The translations under genes were made by a program, and so were the position numbers. Below are positions 1-10,909 of a DNA stretch of 34,801 nucleotides, piece by piece. Numbering within the stretch: position 1 is the first letter of the stretch; each line of letters starts with the position of its first letter. This DNA is from Candidatus Sulfuritelmatomonas gaucii (GTDB lineage Bacteria > Acidobacteriota > Terriglobia > Terriglobales > Acidobacteriaceae), in contig OKRB01000124.1 in the NCBI GenBank assembly GCA_900290245.1, forward strand, positions 1 through 34,801. Reading direction: 5' to 3'. The notes beneath the pieces are model-generated. The model searched no databases. It had not been told where the DNA came from and saw only the letters and a list, made by a program, of their open reading frames with translations.

Positions 1-63
1 GTTACTGGCGCCTGCCTGCTGTTTCTTGAGTCGTTGCTGCCGCGAAAGAAGTCCGGCTCCTAG
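1..63 (+). CDS. Possible C-terminal tail of an upstream gene (partial)
   Basis: Reading frame 1 stays open from the window edge to a TAG at 61-63. It encodes about 20 residues: a hydrophobic stretch (TGACLLFLESLL) followed by a basic end (PRKKSGS). That is a common way for a membrane protein to finish. The fragment is too short to identify, and an open frame of this length could occur by chance. Confidence 0.3.
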   Translation, partial: VTGACLLFLESLLPRKKSGS

Positions 64-108
64 TCGTCTTTGCGGGGAGGACGGCGGTATATAACCGCAA
101 CCGGCCGG

Positions 109-114
109 TATAAT
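109..114 (+). promoter_or_regulatory. Candidate -10 box for the MFS transporter
   Basis: A perfect TATAAT lies at 109-114 in otherwise GC-rich DNA. I see no convincing TTGACA at the right distance upstream. If used, transcription would start near 121. That would rule out the in-frame TTG at 114 as a start codon and favour the ATG at 153. Confidence 0.35.
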
Positions 115-152
115 TGGTCGGACCACGAAGCCCTTCACCGGAGTCTGACGAA

Positions 153-1499
153 ATGCCTTCCGAAAGCGGCGGCTCCCAGGTTTCAGTTGCCGGCGCGGCG
201 CCGGCAGAACGCATGTCACACCAGCGATGGGTGATTTGCGCTCTGCTATTTTTCGCTACGGTGATCGCGTATGTCGACCGAGCCGTGATCGCCAACCTGA
301 AGAACACTCTTGAAGGCGTCATTCCGGGACTGAACGACTTCAAGTACGGCATCATCACCGTCGCATTTCAGCTGGCCTATGGAATTGCCATGGTGGTTGC
401 AGGCGGATTGACTGACAAGCTGGGCACACGCAAGGCTTTCGCAATCGCCATATGCCTGTGGAGTGTGGCTGCCATGCTGCCGGGCGCTGCGTTTTCGGTG
501 GCCAGCTTCGCCGCGGCCATGTTCCTGCTCGGCCTGGGAGAGGCCGCCAACTTCCCCGCCTGCATCAAGACAGTCGCCGAGTGGTTCCCCAAGCGCGAAC
601 GCGCCTACGCCACCGGACTCTTCAACTCCGGCGCCAACGTGGGCAACATGGTAGCGCCGGTGGTGGTGACGGCATTTGTGGCCATGTTCAGCCAGTGGAG
701 CATTTTGGGGCCGGCAAAAGCCTGGCGTGGCACTTTCGTCGTCGCTGGCGCCATGGGCTTTGTGTGGCTTGCATTCTGGCTGACCGTTTATCACCGGCCC
801 GAGGAAGATCGCCGCGTCTCCAAGTCCGAACTCGCGCTCATCCTCAGTGATCCCGGCGAGAAGATCCAGAGCGTGCCGTGGAGCCACGTGGTGCCCTGCA
901 AAGAAGCCTGGGCATTTGCCGTGGCCAAGTTCCTCACCGACCCCATCTGGTGGTTCTACCTTTTCTGGATTCCTGGCTACTTGCAGACCGCCTTTCATTT
1001 GACTCTCGCGCAGATCCGAATTCCGGTCGTCCTAGCCTACGCCATTTCGATCATCGGCAGCGTGGGCGGCGGCTGGATCTCGGGAGCCCTGATTAATCGT
1101 GGAGTCGCGCCGAATCTGGCCCGCAAAGGCACGATGCTGCTTTGTGTATTGTGCATCGCACCCATTTTTGCAGCGCCGTTTATCCATCACCTTTGGGTGG
1201 TCGTGGCGTTGCTGGGGCTGGCCACCGCCGGGCACCAGGGATGGTCGGCTACGCTCTTCACGCTGCCCTCCGACATGTTTCCCAAGGCTGCGGTGGCTAG
1301 CGTTACCGGGATCGGAGGCATGGCGGGAGCGATCGGTGGAGTGCTGCTCTTGTTTAGCGCGGGTGCCATCGTTCAAAAAACGCATAGCTATGTAACGCTG
1401 TTCATCATCGCCTGCCTCGCCTACCCGGTGGCGCTGCTCATCATCCATGCCATCGCGCCCAAGCTGGCGCCGGCGCGGCTCGATTCGCCTGCTGTGTAA
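153..1499 (+). CDS. MFS transporter, ACS family (hexuronate/ExuT-like)
   Basis: An inner-membrane secondary transporter of about 448 residues with roughly 12 hydrophobic segments, the usual major facilitator length. The first helix (RWVICALLFFATVIAYVDR) carries the Y-D-R signature of the anion:cation symporter subfamily, whose known members import hexuronates, galactonate, glucarate and related organic anions. The loop between helices 2 and 3 has the MFS motif GGLTDKLGTRKA. The ATG at 153 was chosen because GGAG sits 9 bases upstream and a TATAAT ends at 114. An in-frame ATG at 213, just before the first helix, is a possible alternative, and a TTG at 114 is unlikely. The substrate is inferred from subfamily only. 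Uronate import would fit the GH105 gene at 24029, but the two are far apart. Confidence 0.85.
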   Translation: MPSESGGSQVSVAGAAPAERMSHQRWVICALLFFATVIAYVDRAVIANLKNTLEGVIPGLNDFKYGIITVAFQLAYGIAMVVAGGLTDKLGTRKAFAIAICLWSVAAMLPGAAFSVASFAAAMFLLGLGEAANFPACIKTVAEWFPKRERAYATGLFNSGANVGNMVAPVVVTAFVAMFSQWSILGPAKAWRGTFVVAGAMGFVWLAFWLTVYHRPEEDRRVSKSELALILSDPGEKIQSVPWSHVVPCKEAWAFAVAKFLTDPIWWFYLFWIPGYLQTAFHLTLAQIRIPVVLAYAISIIGSVGGGWISGALINRGVAPNLARKGTMLLCVLCIAPIFAAPFIHHLWVVVALLGLATAGHQGWSATLFTLPSDMFPKAAVASVTGIGGMAGAIGGVLLLFSAGAIVQKTHSYVTLFIIACLAYPVALLIIHAIAPKLAPARLDSPAV

Positions 1500-1614
1500 G
1501 AATCAGGAAATGGGCCGCTGAAGCTGTTCTACGCGGCGGCCAATCTCCGAAGCCCGAAAAACGGCGCTTATGATCCGTTCCCTGCCGATGCGGTTTATTG
1601 CCCCGAGGAACCTG

Positions 1615-4242
1615 ATGCATCTCCCGAGATTCGTCCCATTTTTCCGCGCGTGTACGTGCGCCGCTGGCATTTTTGTCTGCGTTCTCTTCGGCGTTGCCGG
1701 CAAGGCAAACGCTCAACGGTTGCCCACCACGGTTGTGCCAACGCACTACACCCTTGCGCTCACCCCCGACCTCAAGAACGCCACGTTTACCGGCGTTGAA
1801 TCCATCGACGTGAATATCGCCCAGGCCACCAAGACGATCACTCTCAATGCCATTGAGCTCGCCTTCCAATCTGTCACCATCTACCCCAACGGCCCGCAAC
1901 AAACGGGCACGGTGAGCCTCGACGAGGAAAGGCAGCAGGCGACGTTTACCTTCCCGTCTGTCATCCCTGCCGGCAATGCAACCATCGAGATTCGCTACAC
2001 CGGAATTCTCAACAATGAGCTCCGCGGCTTTTATCTCTCAAAAACCGCGCGCCGCAACTATGCCGTCACGCAGTTTGAAGCCACCGACGCCCGCCGCGCT
2101 TTTCCCTGCTTCGACGAGCCTGCATTCAAGGCCCGATTCGACATCACTCTGAGCATCGACGCCAGCGATACGGCCATCTCCAACACCTCCATCGTCTCTG
2201 ACACGCCGGGCCCCGGCGAAGGCAAGCACACGCTCGCATTCGCTACCACGCCCAAAATGTCCAGCTACCTCGTCGCCTTCTTGGTCGGCGACTTTCAATG
2301 CGTGAGCGATCAATCTGACGGCGTCGATCTGCGCGTATGCGCCACACCCGACAAGGTTGCGTACACATCGTTTGCCCTCGGCATAGCCAAGTATGCGCTA
2401 CATTACTACGACGATTACTTCGGCATTCACTTTCCCCTCAAGAAGCTCGACCTGATCGGCATTCCCGACTTCGAGGCGGGCGCCATGGAAAACTTCGGCG
2501 CGATTACGTTTCGGGAAACCGATCTGCTGGTCGACCCCAGGACCGCGTCGCTGCATACCCAAACCAACGCTGCTCTCGCGATCACGCATGAGATGGCCCA
2601 CCAGTGGTTCGGCGACCTCGTGACCATGCAGTGGTGGAACAACATCTGGCTCAACGAAGGCTTCGCCACGTGGATGGAAAACAAGCCCGTGGCCGCAATG
2701 CATCCCGAATGGAACATTCCGCAACTCGTCGCCGGAAACGAACAAAACACTCTCGACGTGGATGCCCAGCCCACGACCCGCCCCATCCGCGCCGAGGCCG
2801 ATACGCCGGCCGAGATCAACCAGATGTTCGATTCGATCGCCTACGGCAAAGCCAGTAACGTGCTCTTGACGGTCGAGAACTATCTGGGCGAAGAAACTTT
2901 CCGCAAGGGTGTTCATGCCTACCTGGCCGCGCACGAATACGGCAATGCGACGGCGGAGGACTTCTGGAACACGCAGACGGCCGTGAGCCACAAACCAGTC
3001 GATAAGATCATGGAATCGCTGGTGGAGCAGCCGGGCGTGCCCGTCATCACCTTCGGACCTCCGGCGGCGGGCAAGGTTCCGGTCGCGCAGTCGCGCTTCT
3101 TCCTGAGCCCGAGCGTCACGCCGAACCCTGAACAGAAATGGACGTTACCAGTTTGCTTCAAGGCCGTTCAGGATGCGAGAGACTGCGAATTGCTGACTCC
3201 TGCGACCGCGAGCCTCCAGGCTCCCGCTGGTGGCGTAATCTTCGCCAATGCCGGCGGCAAGGGCTATTACCGCAGCGCCTACGCGCCCGCGCAATATCAA
3301 GCGCTCGTGGAACATGTCGAATCCGGTCTCACTCCCGCAGAACGCATCAGCCTCATCGGCGACGAATGGGCGCAGGTGCGCGCTAACAAAGCCACCGTTG
3401 GCGACTATCTGAACCTCGTAGCCGCACTCAAGTCCGATCCCAATGCCGACGTGCTTTCCACCGCCTTTGACAGTCTGGACGACATTGCCGACCAAGTGGC
3501 GTCAACCAAGGAACAGCGCGACGCGCTCGCTCACTGGATTCGAAACAACTTTGCGCCGGAGTATGCCCGGCTCGGTTCTCCTTCTCCTGACGACTCACCC
3601 AACACGCGACAGTTGCGCGCTCAACTCTTCGCGATGCTCGGCTATCACGGAGATGATTCCGGCATCGTTGCGCAGGCAAATGAGATTGCCAGCCGCTATA
3701 TCGCCAATCCCACATCGGTTGACCCGAACCTAGGCCGCGCCGCGCTTGCCGTTGCCGCAGAAAATGGCGACGCTGCACTCTTTGACAAGTTGCAGGGCGT
3801 ATACGAAACTTCCACCGATCCCATCTTTCAAGAGGCGGCGCTCTACCTGCTCGTGCAATTCACGAATCCCACGCTCCTGAACCGCGCTCTTAACTATGCG
3901 ATTTCGAGCAAAGTGCGCAACCAGGATACGGCCATTCTCTTCGACTACGGCCTCCAGATTCCAGAGAACCGCGAACAGACGTGGCAATTCATCAAGACGC
4001 ACTGGAACCAGGTGAAGGCGCAGCTGACCACGGATTCCGGCACATACGTCGTGTCTGGGGCCGGCAGCTTCTGCAGCCCTGAGGCTCACGACGACGTGAA
4101 AAGCTTTTTCGATTCCCATCCGGCCCCAGACGCCAACGTCGCCCTGAAACACGCGCTTGAGCATATCGACGAATGCGCCGAGTTCCGGAAGTTGCAGGAG
4201 CCGAACCTGAAGACTTGGATCCCCTCGCAGCCTGACTTGTAA
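1615..4242 (+). CDS. Secreted M1 family zinc aminopeptidase
   Basis: A zinc metallopeptidase of about 875 residues that removes N-terminal amino acids from peptides, probably in the periplasm. Numbering from the ATG at 1615, a signal peptide runs to KANA at about residue 33. The exopeptidase motif GAMEN is at 289-293. The zinc site HEMAH is at 325-329, with the third ligand Glu at 348 in NEGFATW, exactly 18 residues after the second His as the family requires. The C-terminal 350 or so residues match the position of the helical ERAP1-like domain. The start at 1615 has GAGGA 6 bases upstream and gives a clean signal peptide. An ATG at 1570 would add 15 residues. Its stop is 11 bases from that of the convergent aminotransferase gene. 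Confidence 0.95.
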   Translation: MHLPRFVPFFRACTCAAGIFVCVLFGVAGKANAQRLPTTVVPTHYTLALTPDLKNATFTGVESIDVNIAQATKTITLNAIELAFQSVTIYPNGPQQTGTVSLDEERQQATFTFPSVIPAGNATIEIRYTGILNNELRGFYLSKTARRNYAVTQFEATDARRAFPCFDEPAFKARFDITLSIDASDTAISNTSIVSDTPGPGEGKHTLAFATTPKMSSYLVAFLVGDFQCVSDQSDGVDLRVCATPDKVAYTSFALGIAKYALHYYDDYFGIHFPLKKLDLIGIPDFEAGAMENFGAITFRETDLLVDPRTASLHTQTNAALAITHEMAHQWFGDLVTMQWWNNIWLNEGFATWMENKPVAAMHPEWNIPQLVAGNEQNTLDVDAQPTTRPIRAEADTPAEINQMFDSIAYGKASNVLLTVENYLGEETFRKGVHAYLAAHEYGNATAEDFWNTQTAVSHKPVDKIMESLVEQPGVPVITFGPPAAGKVPVAQSRFFLSPSVTPNPEQKWTLPVCFKAVQDARDCELLTPATASLQAPAGGVIFANAGGKGYYRSAYAPAQYQALVEHVESGLTPAERISLIGDEWAQVRANKATVGDYLNLVAALKSDPNADVLSTAFDSLDDIADQVASTKEQRDALAHWIRNNFAPEYARLGSPSPDDSPNTRQLRAQLFAMLGYHGDDSGIVAQANEIASRYIANPTSVDPNLGRAALAVAAENGDAALFDKLQGVYETSTDPIFQEAALYLLVQFTNPTLLNRALNYAISSKVRNQDTAILFDYGLQIPENREQTWQFIKTHWNQVKAQLTTDSGTYVVSGAGSFCSPEAHDDVKSFFDSHPAPDANVALKHALEHIDECAEFRKLQEPNLKTWIPSQPDL

Positions 4243-4253
4243 ATCGGGATTAG

Positions 4254-5444
4254 CTACAGCCACCGCAGCCGCTCGCAGGCCGCGTCCAGCTCCACATCCC
4301 GCTTGGCGAAGCAGAAGCGAAGCAGATTTTCGCCGCGTCCCGGGCGGAAGAACGCCGATCCCGCGACCGCAGCAATTCCGGTCGTCCGCAGCAGGGACCG
4401 CGCCTTTTCAGCCGCAGTTTTGCCGGGCAAACGCTCGGCGCTGGCCATGATGTAATACGCGCCCGAAGGTACGGACGGATCCATTCCCGCGTCTTCCAGC
4501 GCGCTCAGCAGGCGGCCGCGCTTCGACTCGTGATCGGCGGCGATCTGCTTGTAGAAGGCCTTCGGCAACTGCTCAATGCCCACCGCCGTGGCGATCTGGA
4601 AGGGCGCGGGCGCGCACACATAGGTCAGGTCGTGAAAATGCGCCATCGCCGGCATCCAGCGCACATCGGCGGTCGCATAGCCAACGCGCCACCCCGTAAT
4701 CGAAAACGTCTTGCTATAGCCGGAGACCACGATCGTGCGCTCGCGCATGCCCGGCAGCGTGGCCGGGCAGATGTGCCGCGCGCCATCGTAAACGAAGTAC
4801 TCGTAAATCTCATCGGTAATCAGAAACAGGTCGCGTTCGACGGCGAGCTGGGCCACCGCTTCGAGCTCGGGTAAGGTGAAGATCTTACCGCTCGGATTCG
4901 CCGGCGAATTCAGCAGAATGGCGCGCGTGCGTGATGTGACGGCGGCGCGCATGGCATCCACATCGAGCTGCCAGTCGGGTTCAGCGAGCGCCACCAGGAC
5001 CGGGTTCACGCGCAGCGATTTGAGCGTGTTCACGTGGTAGCCGTAGAACGGCTCGAATAGCACCACCTCATCGCCGGGATTCAGCAGTGCCATGGCCGCC
5101 GCGTGCAATCCGGCGGTCGCGCCTGAGGCTACCATCACTTCATTTTCAGCTTCGTAGCGCAGGCCGTAGTCGCGCATCTGTTTGGCCGCGACCGCTTCGC
5201 GCAGCCGCGCAATGCCGTCGCACCGCGTATAGATGTTCTGTCCCTCGCGGATGGCTTGCACGGCCGCAGCTTCAACGACCTCGGGCACCGGCGTATCGCA
5301 TACACCCTGTGCAAGGTTGATGCCGCCCATGCGATCGCATTCCGTCGTCATGGCGCGGATCTCGGATTGAAACGTCTCAGGCGCCAGCGAGCTCAGGGCC
5401 AGGCGCGAGCTGGGTATGGTTGCGGTCGCCAATGGGACGGGCAC
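4254..5444 (-). CDS. Pyridoxal-phosphate aminotransferase, class I/II
   Basis: A 396-residue cytosolic fold-type I aminotransferase that moves amino groups between amino acids and 2-oxo acids. The cofactor lysine is K245 in SGYSKTFSITGWRVGY. Other cofactor and substrate contacts are visible: N183 in NSPANPSGK, and D211 and Y214 in TDEIYEY. The pattern is closest to the methionine/kynurenine aminotransferase-like group, but exact substrate cannot be read from sequence. The start is a GTG at 5444 with AAGGA 8 bases upstream. An ATG nearby (5460) is in another frame. The gene is divergent from hypA across about 100 bases and convergent with the M1 peptidase. No link in function to either neighbour is evident. 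Confidence 0.92.
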   Translation of the reverse strand: MPVPLATATIPSSRLALSSLAPETFQSEIRAMTTECDRMGGINLAQGVCDTPVPEVVEAAAVQAIREGQNIYTRCDGIARLREAVAAKQMRDYGLRYEAENEVMVASGATAGLHAAAMALLNPGDEVVLFEPFYGYHVNTLKSLRVNPVLVALAEPDWQLDVDAMRAAVTSRTRAILLNSPANPSGKIFTLPELEAVAQLAVERDLFLITDEIYEYFVYDGARHICPATLPGMRERTIVVSGYSKTFSITGWRVGYATADVRWMPAMAHFHDLTYVCAPAPFQIATAVGIEQLPKAFYKQIAADHESKRGRLLSALEDAGMDPSVPSGAYYIMASAERLPGKTAAEKARSLLRTTGIAAVAGSAFFRPGRGENLLRFCFAKRDVELDAACERLRWL

Positions 5445-5546
5445 GGGGAAGATCCTTCATCTCCATCATATTACGGAGCCTAAAACTTGAGTGACTGCGG
5501 TCGCAGCCAGGGATGGCGCTGCCGTAGTATCTTGCAGGAAGAATCG

Positions 5547-5948
5547 ATGCATGAGCTTTCCATCGCGGCGAGCATTGTGGAGGCGGTGACCGAGTCGGCA
5601 GCCCCCTATCCCGGCGCGCGTGTGAAAGAAGTGCGCCTGCGGGTGGGCGCGCTGGCATCGGTCATCGAGGATTCGCTTCAATTCTGCTGGCAACTGGCCA
5701 CCGAAGACACGCCGCTGACGGGATCTGTGCTGGTGATCAACAAGCTGCCGGTGATTGTGCATTGCGAGGCCTGCGGTGTGGATGCCGAGATTGACGGCGT
5801 GCAGAGTTTTCGCTGTCCTCGCTGCGGTGAACTGGCTGCCGATCTCCGCCAGGGGCGCGAGCTGGAGATCGAGTCGATTGAACTGGAAGATCCTGAGCCC
5901 GCACAACCCGGAGCCGGCGCGCGGGAACAGGCTGAGGAGCGAATATGA
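5547..5948 (+). CDS. hypA: Hydrogenase maturation nickel metallochaperone HypA
   Basis: HypA hands nickel to the active site of [NiFe] hydrogenase precursors, working with HypB. The protein is 133 residues, near the usual 113-120 plus an acidic/Ala-rich tail. The N-terminus MHELSI is diagnostic, with His2 the nickel ligand. The structural zinc site is C73/C76 (CEAC) and C90/C93 (CPRC). An in-frame upstream start at 5487 would destroy the MHE terminus, so 5547 is chosen; AGGAAGA lies just before it. The stop overlaps hypB by four bases (ATGA), so the two are probably translationally coupled. No hydrogenase subunit or other hyp gene is in the window. Confidence 0.95.
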   Translation: MHELSIAASIVEAVTESAAPYPGARVKEVRLRVGALASVIEDSLQFCWQLATEDTPLTGSVLVINKLPVIVHCEACGVDAEIDGVQSFRCPRCGELAADLRQGRELEIESIELEDPEPAQPGAGAREQAEERI

Positions 5949-6613
5949 CGACCCGGATCGTAGAGCTGCGGCGGGGAATCCTGAAGAAGAACGACGAACT
6001 GGCAGCGGGACTGCGCGATCGCTTCACGTCGGCTGGAGTGCTGGTGCTGAACCTCGTTTCCAGCCCCGGAACAGGCAAGACCGCGTTTCTGGAACGCACG
6101 CTGTGCGAACTGCGCGGCCGTGGAAAGCATGCGGCGGCGCTGGTGGGCGACCTCGAGACCGATAACGACGCGCGGCGTCTAGCCGCGAGCGGCGCACCTG
6201 TGCGCCAGATCAACACGCACGGCATCTGCCACCTCGACGCCGAAATGGTCGGCAAGCATCTCGAAGGTTGGGAGGGTGTTGCGCTTGCCGGGCTCGACTA
6301 TCTCTTCATTGAAAACGTCGGAAACCTGGTTTGCCCGTCGAGCTACGACCTGGGCGAGCGCATTCGGGTTGTGCTGTTGAGCGTGACGGAAGGCGAAGAC
6401 AAGCCGCTCAAGTATCCGGGACTGTTCAACTCCGCCGATGCCGCGGTGATCACCAAGATCGATCTCGCCGGCCCATGCGGATTTGACCGCGAGGTTGCCC
6501 TCCGCAATATCAACGAAGTCCGCCCTGGCATCCGCGTCTTTGAAACCTCGGCCAAAACCGGCGCCGGAATGGACGAGTGGCTCACGTATCTCGCAGAGCA
6601 GCGAACCCGCTGA
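5945..6613 (+). CDS. hypB: Hydrogenase/urease nickel incorporation GTPase HypB
   Basis: HypB is the SIMIBI-class GTPase that controls nickel transfer from HypA. It has 222 residues. Visible motifs are the Walker A SSPGTGKT (39-46), the switch region GDLETDNDA (69-77), the G4 motif TKID (170-173), and the metal site formed by C95, H96 and C130 (GICHLDAE and NLVCPSSYDLGE). It lacks both the N-terminal CxxCGC nickel motif and the His-rich stretch found in some HypB proteins, so it is the short form without nickel storage. It starts inside the hypA stop codon. The client enzyme must be encoded elsewhere. Confidence 0.95.
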   Translation: MTTRIVELRRGILKKNDELAAGLRDRFTSAGVLVLNLVSSPGTGKTAFLERTLCELRGRGKHAAALVGDLETDNDARRLAASGAPVRQINTHGICHLDAEMVGKHLEGWEGVALAGLDYLFIENVGNLVCPSSYDLGERIRVVLLSVTEGEDKPLKYPGLFNSADAAVITKIDLAGPCGFDREVALRNINEVRPGIRVFETSAKTGAGMDEWLTYLAEQRTR

Positions 6614-6967
6614 GCCAGTTTCCGCGCTATGCTCGCTGACCGCGCGTCCGGGCAGGATGAAAGATTCGTCTTGACGTCCGCAGGCGCGAGGTTGATGATG
6701 GAGCCGTGCGCAGGCTGGACGAAATCGTTTAACCCGCGCGCGAATCAGCTATCCCACCAGACCGCATCCGAAGAGAATCCCCGGTCTAAAACCTTCACGG
6801 ACTCCCTGCCCCTGCGCTCCTGATGCAGCAACGCGGTTGTGTTGCCGCAAGCAGGGATGGATCGGTCTTCCCCCGCTCCGCAGTCGTTCCCGCGCGGCAT
6901 ACACCGGCGCCACGAATTCATTCCCCCTCGCAATTCATTGAAAGCAAACCATAGGAGGGATCACACG
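6614..6967 (+). other. Intergenic region, no gene recognised
   Basis: About 350 bases separate hypB from the next start. Short open frames occur on both strands (for example one of 64 codons from 6629), but none has a ribosome binding site or protein-like pattern. The only clear signal is AGGAGG at 6953-6958, which serves the gene at 6968. I see no terminator-like hairpin or recognisable RNA. Confidence 0.5.
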
Positions 6968-7774
6968 ATGGCTATTCGTCATCTGCTTTGGGGTGCCGCT
7001 CTCGCGGCGGCGCTCCCTGTGACGCTTGTTGCTCAACAGGCGCCGACTGGCTTTCACAGCGTTACCTGCGTCAAGGTGAAGCCCGGCAAAACTGCGGACT
7101 TCAACGCCTTCGTCAACGGCGACATTCGCAAATACGAGCAATCGCGCGTGGACTCGGGCGCCATTTCCGGCGCGCTTGTGTTACGCACCATTAGTCCTGG
7201 CGGCTCGGACGCAGAATGCGACTACACGTTCGTTACGTTTTATTCCGGTCTGCCCAACGCCCCCATGAGCGACGATGAATTAGTCGCTGCTCTCAAAAAA
7301 GCCGGCATCAGTTCCTCGCTCGAGGAGTGGCGGCAGGAGCACCAGGCCGTGGGCGATCTGGTCTATAACACCATCGACCAGGTCGCCTTGCAGGTCGGCA
7401 GAGCCAAAGAGGGCGACTACATTGTCGTCAACGACATGAAGGTCACCAACGAGAACGATTGGATCGACCACCAAAAGAAGCTTTGGCAGCCCATCTTCGA
7501 AGACGGCCTCAAGGATGGCTCAGTAGACGGATGGGCCGTGATTGTGCAGTTCATGCCCCGCGGAACCAAAGATAAGCACATCACGTACACAGTCGACATC
7601 TACCCCAATTGGCAGGCGGTCTATAAATTCTTCGGCCCGGGTTTCGACGATCGCTGGAAGAAGATTCATCCCGATGTCCCCATCGGAGAAAGCATGACGG
7701 AAGAGCAGAAATTCGACACCATCGAACACACCACCCTCTTGAAAGTCGTTGCCTCAATCGAACCTTCAAAATAA
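6968..7774 (+). CDS. Secreted protein with two tandem alpha/beta (ABM-like) domains
   Basis: A 268-residue exported protein of unknown function. The signal peptide is MAIRHLLWGAALAAALPVTLVAQ, cleaved after about residue 21-23. Two halves of similar design follow. The first (about 25-125) opens with HSVTCVKVKPGKTADFNAF. The second (about 140-260) contains GDYIVVNDMKVTNENDW followed by helix KKLWQPIFEDGL. Each has the strand, K/G-x-x-x-D/W and long-helix pattern of dimeric alpha-beta barrel (antibiotic monooxygenase or NIPSNAP-like) domains, suggesting an internal pseudo-dimer. The start was chosen for its strong AGGAGG. It stands alone, 150 bases before the sigma-54 activator. I cannot name a substrate or partner. 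Confidence 0.75.
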   Translation: MAIRHLLWGAALAAALPVTLVAQQAPTGFHSVTCVKVKPGKTADFNAFVNGDIRKYEQSRVDSGAISGALVLRTISPGGSDAECDYTFVTFYSGLPNAPMSDDELVAALKKAGISSSLEEWRQEHQAVGDLVYNTIDQVALQVGRAKEGDYIVVNDMKVTNENDWIDHQKKLWQPIFEDGLKDGSVDGWAVIVQFMPRGTKDKHITYTVDIYPNWQAVYKFFGPGFDDRWKKIHPDVPIGESMTEEQKFDTIEHTTLLKVVASIEPSK

Positions 7775-7921
7775 CCCGGCTCGCCGCCAAAACCAGATGG
7801 CCGCGCCAACACTAACGCGGCCTTTCCGGTTTCAACGCCGGCGCTGGAACCCGCCGCAGATTTGGACGTTGCACAAACAGGGCCCCGGGGGTTACCTTTC
7901 AGCTAAGGTCGGTAGCACAAG

Positions 7922-10252
<2,331 letters not shown>

Positions 10253-10311
10253 GCTTTCGTCGTGGCTCCGGTGGTGTAGGCACCCGGCCCGCCAACTTCC
10301 CAACCCGCCAA

Positions 10312-10328
10312 CGTGTGCGGAGCACACG
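10312..10328. terminator. Short perfect hairpin after the sigma-54 activator
   Basis: CGTGTGC, a three-base GGA loop and GCACACG form a perfect 7-bp stem about 60 bases past the activator stop. There is no T-run. It could be a transcription end signal or, being a palindrome upstream of a sigma-54 promoter, a protein binding site. Confidence 0.35.
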
Positions 10329-10428
10329 CAAACTTGCCATCTCTGCTTGAGAAAGCCGCTGCACAATTCATTTAACTGCCTCACTAAAACAGTCTGAAAA
10401 TTCTTCGCCGCGACTGCCCATCGTCGCA

Positions 10429-10492
10429 GTGACGAAATATCGTCGTCGTCACCTCGTCACGGCGCAAGCGTCGTCAAGCACTGAGCGACGCT
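10429..10492. promoter_or_regulatory. Repeat-rich candidate upstream activator sites
   Basis: GTGACGA (10429-10435) is the reverse complement of TCGTCAC, which follows twice at 10446-10452 and 10454-10460. A further perfect inverted repeat AGCGTCG/CGACGCT spans 10467-10473 and 10486-10492. An A-rich stretch follows before the sigma-54 promoter at 10557. The spacing (about 65-130 bases upstream) is where enhancer-binding proteins normally bind. That the neighbouring activator binds here is inferred from position and symmetry only. Confidence 0.45.
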
Positions 10493-10556
10493 CTACAAAA
10501 AAATAACCGCTTTGCTTTCAACGCAGCTCACGGATTGCCGCGCCTCGGTTGAAGTT

Positions 10557-10573
10557 TGGCACGCGTCGTGCCT
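10557..10573 (+). promoter_or_regulatory. Sigma-54 (-24/-12) promoter
   Basis: TTGGCACG-CGTC-GTGCCT keeps the exact GG-N10-GC spacing (GG at 10558-10559, GC at 10570-10571). The -24 element is a full match to TGGCACG, while the -12 element has G in place of the first T of TTGC. Transcription would start near 10583, giving a short leader before the STAS gene at 10606. It lies directly downstream of a sigma-54 activator gene, which raises its credibility. Confidence 0.65.
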
Positions 10574-10605
10574 TATCACTTGCGTGGCGCAGGACGGGCC
10601 AGCAA

Positions 10606-10908
10606 ATGCTTCGAATCACAGTAGATGAAAATCCGGAAACAGTCGTGATCAAGCTGGAAGGGCGCGTTGCCGGACCCTGGGCGGTCGAACTTGGCCGCCT
10701 GTGGGAAGAGAAAGCTCCGGTGGTTGCGAAGAAAAAGCTGGCCATCGATTTGCGGGAAACCACTTTCGCCGACGCCGGCGGAATGCGGGTATTGAAAACC
10801 ATCTACTCTCAAACGGGAGCCGCACTCCTGACCGGCACACCCTGGACCGAATACCTTGCCGAAGAAGTAGCGCGCAAGAACGAACAACAAACGGAGTTGG
10901 AGGGCTGA
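10606..10908 (+). CDS. STAS-domain protein (anti-sigma antagonist-like)
   Basis: A 100-residue single-domain protein. The pattern ETVVIKLEGRVAGPW, LAIDLRETTFADAGG and GMRVLKTIYSQTGA follows the STAS fold of SpoIIAA-like anti-anti-sigma factors. The loop that normally reads D-S-S-G, with the phosphorylated Ser, reads D-A-G-G at 56-59, so control by Ser phosphorylation is unlikely. The ATG at 10606 is chosen because the longer in-frame start (TTG at 10549) would lie upstream of the sigma-54 promoter. One base separates its stop from the Crp/Fnr gene, so the two form an operon. The partner is unknown. Confidence 0.75.
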   Translation: MLRITVDENPETVVIKLEGRVAGPWAVELGRLWEEKAPVVAKKKLAIDLRETTFADAGGMRVLKTIYSQTGAALLTGTPWTEYLAEEVARKNEQQTELEG

Positions 10909-10909
10909 A

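Noticed and set aside
6629..6823. 64-codon frame after hypB
   Set aside because: No ribosome site and no recognisable composition; position in a 350-base gap alone is not enough.
6830..6856. GG-N10-GC pattern (CGGTTGTGTTGCCGC) before the secreted ABM-like gene as a second sigma-54 promoter
   Set aside because: Only the spacing fits; the TGGCAC and TTGC contexts are absent, so chance is likely in GC-rich DNA.
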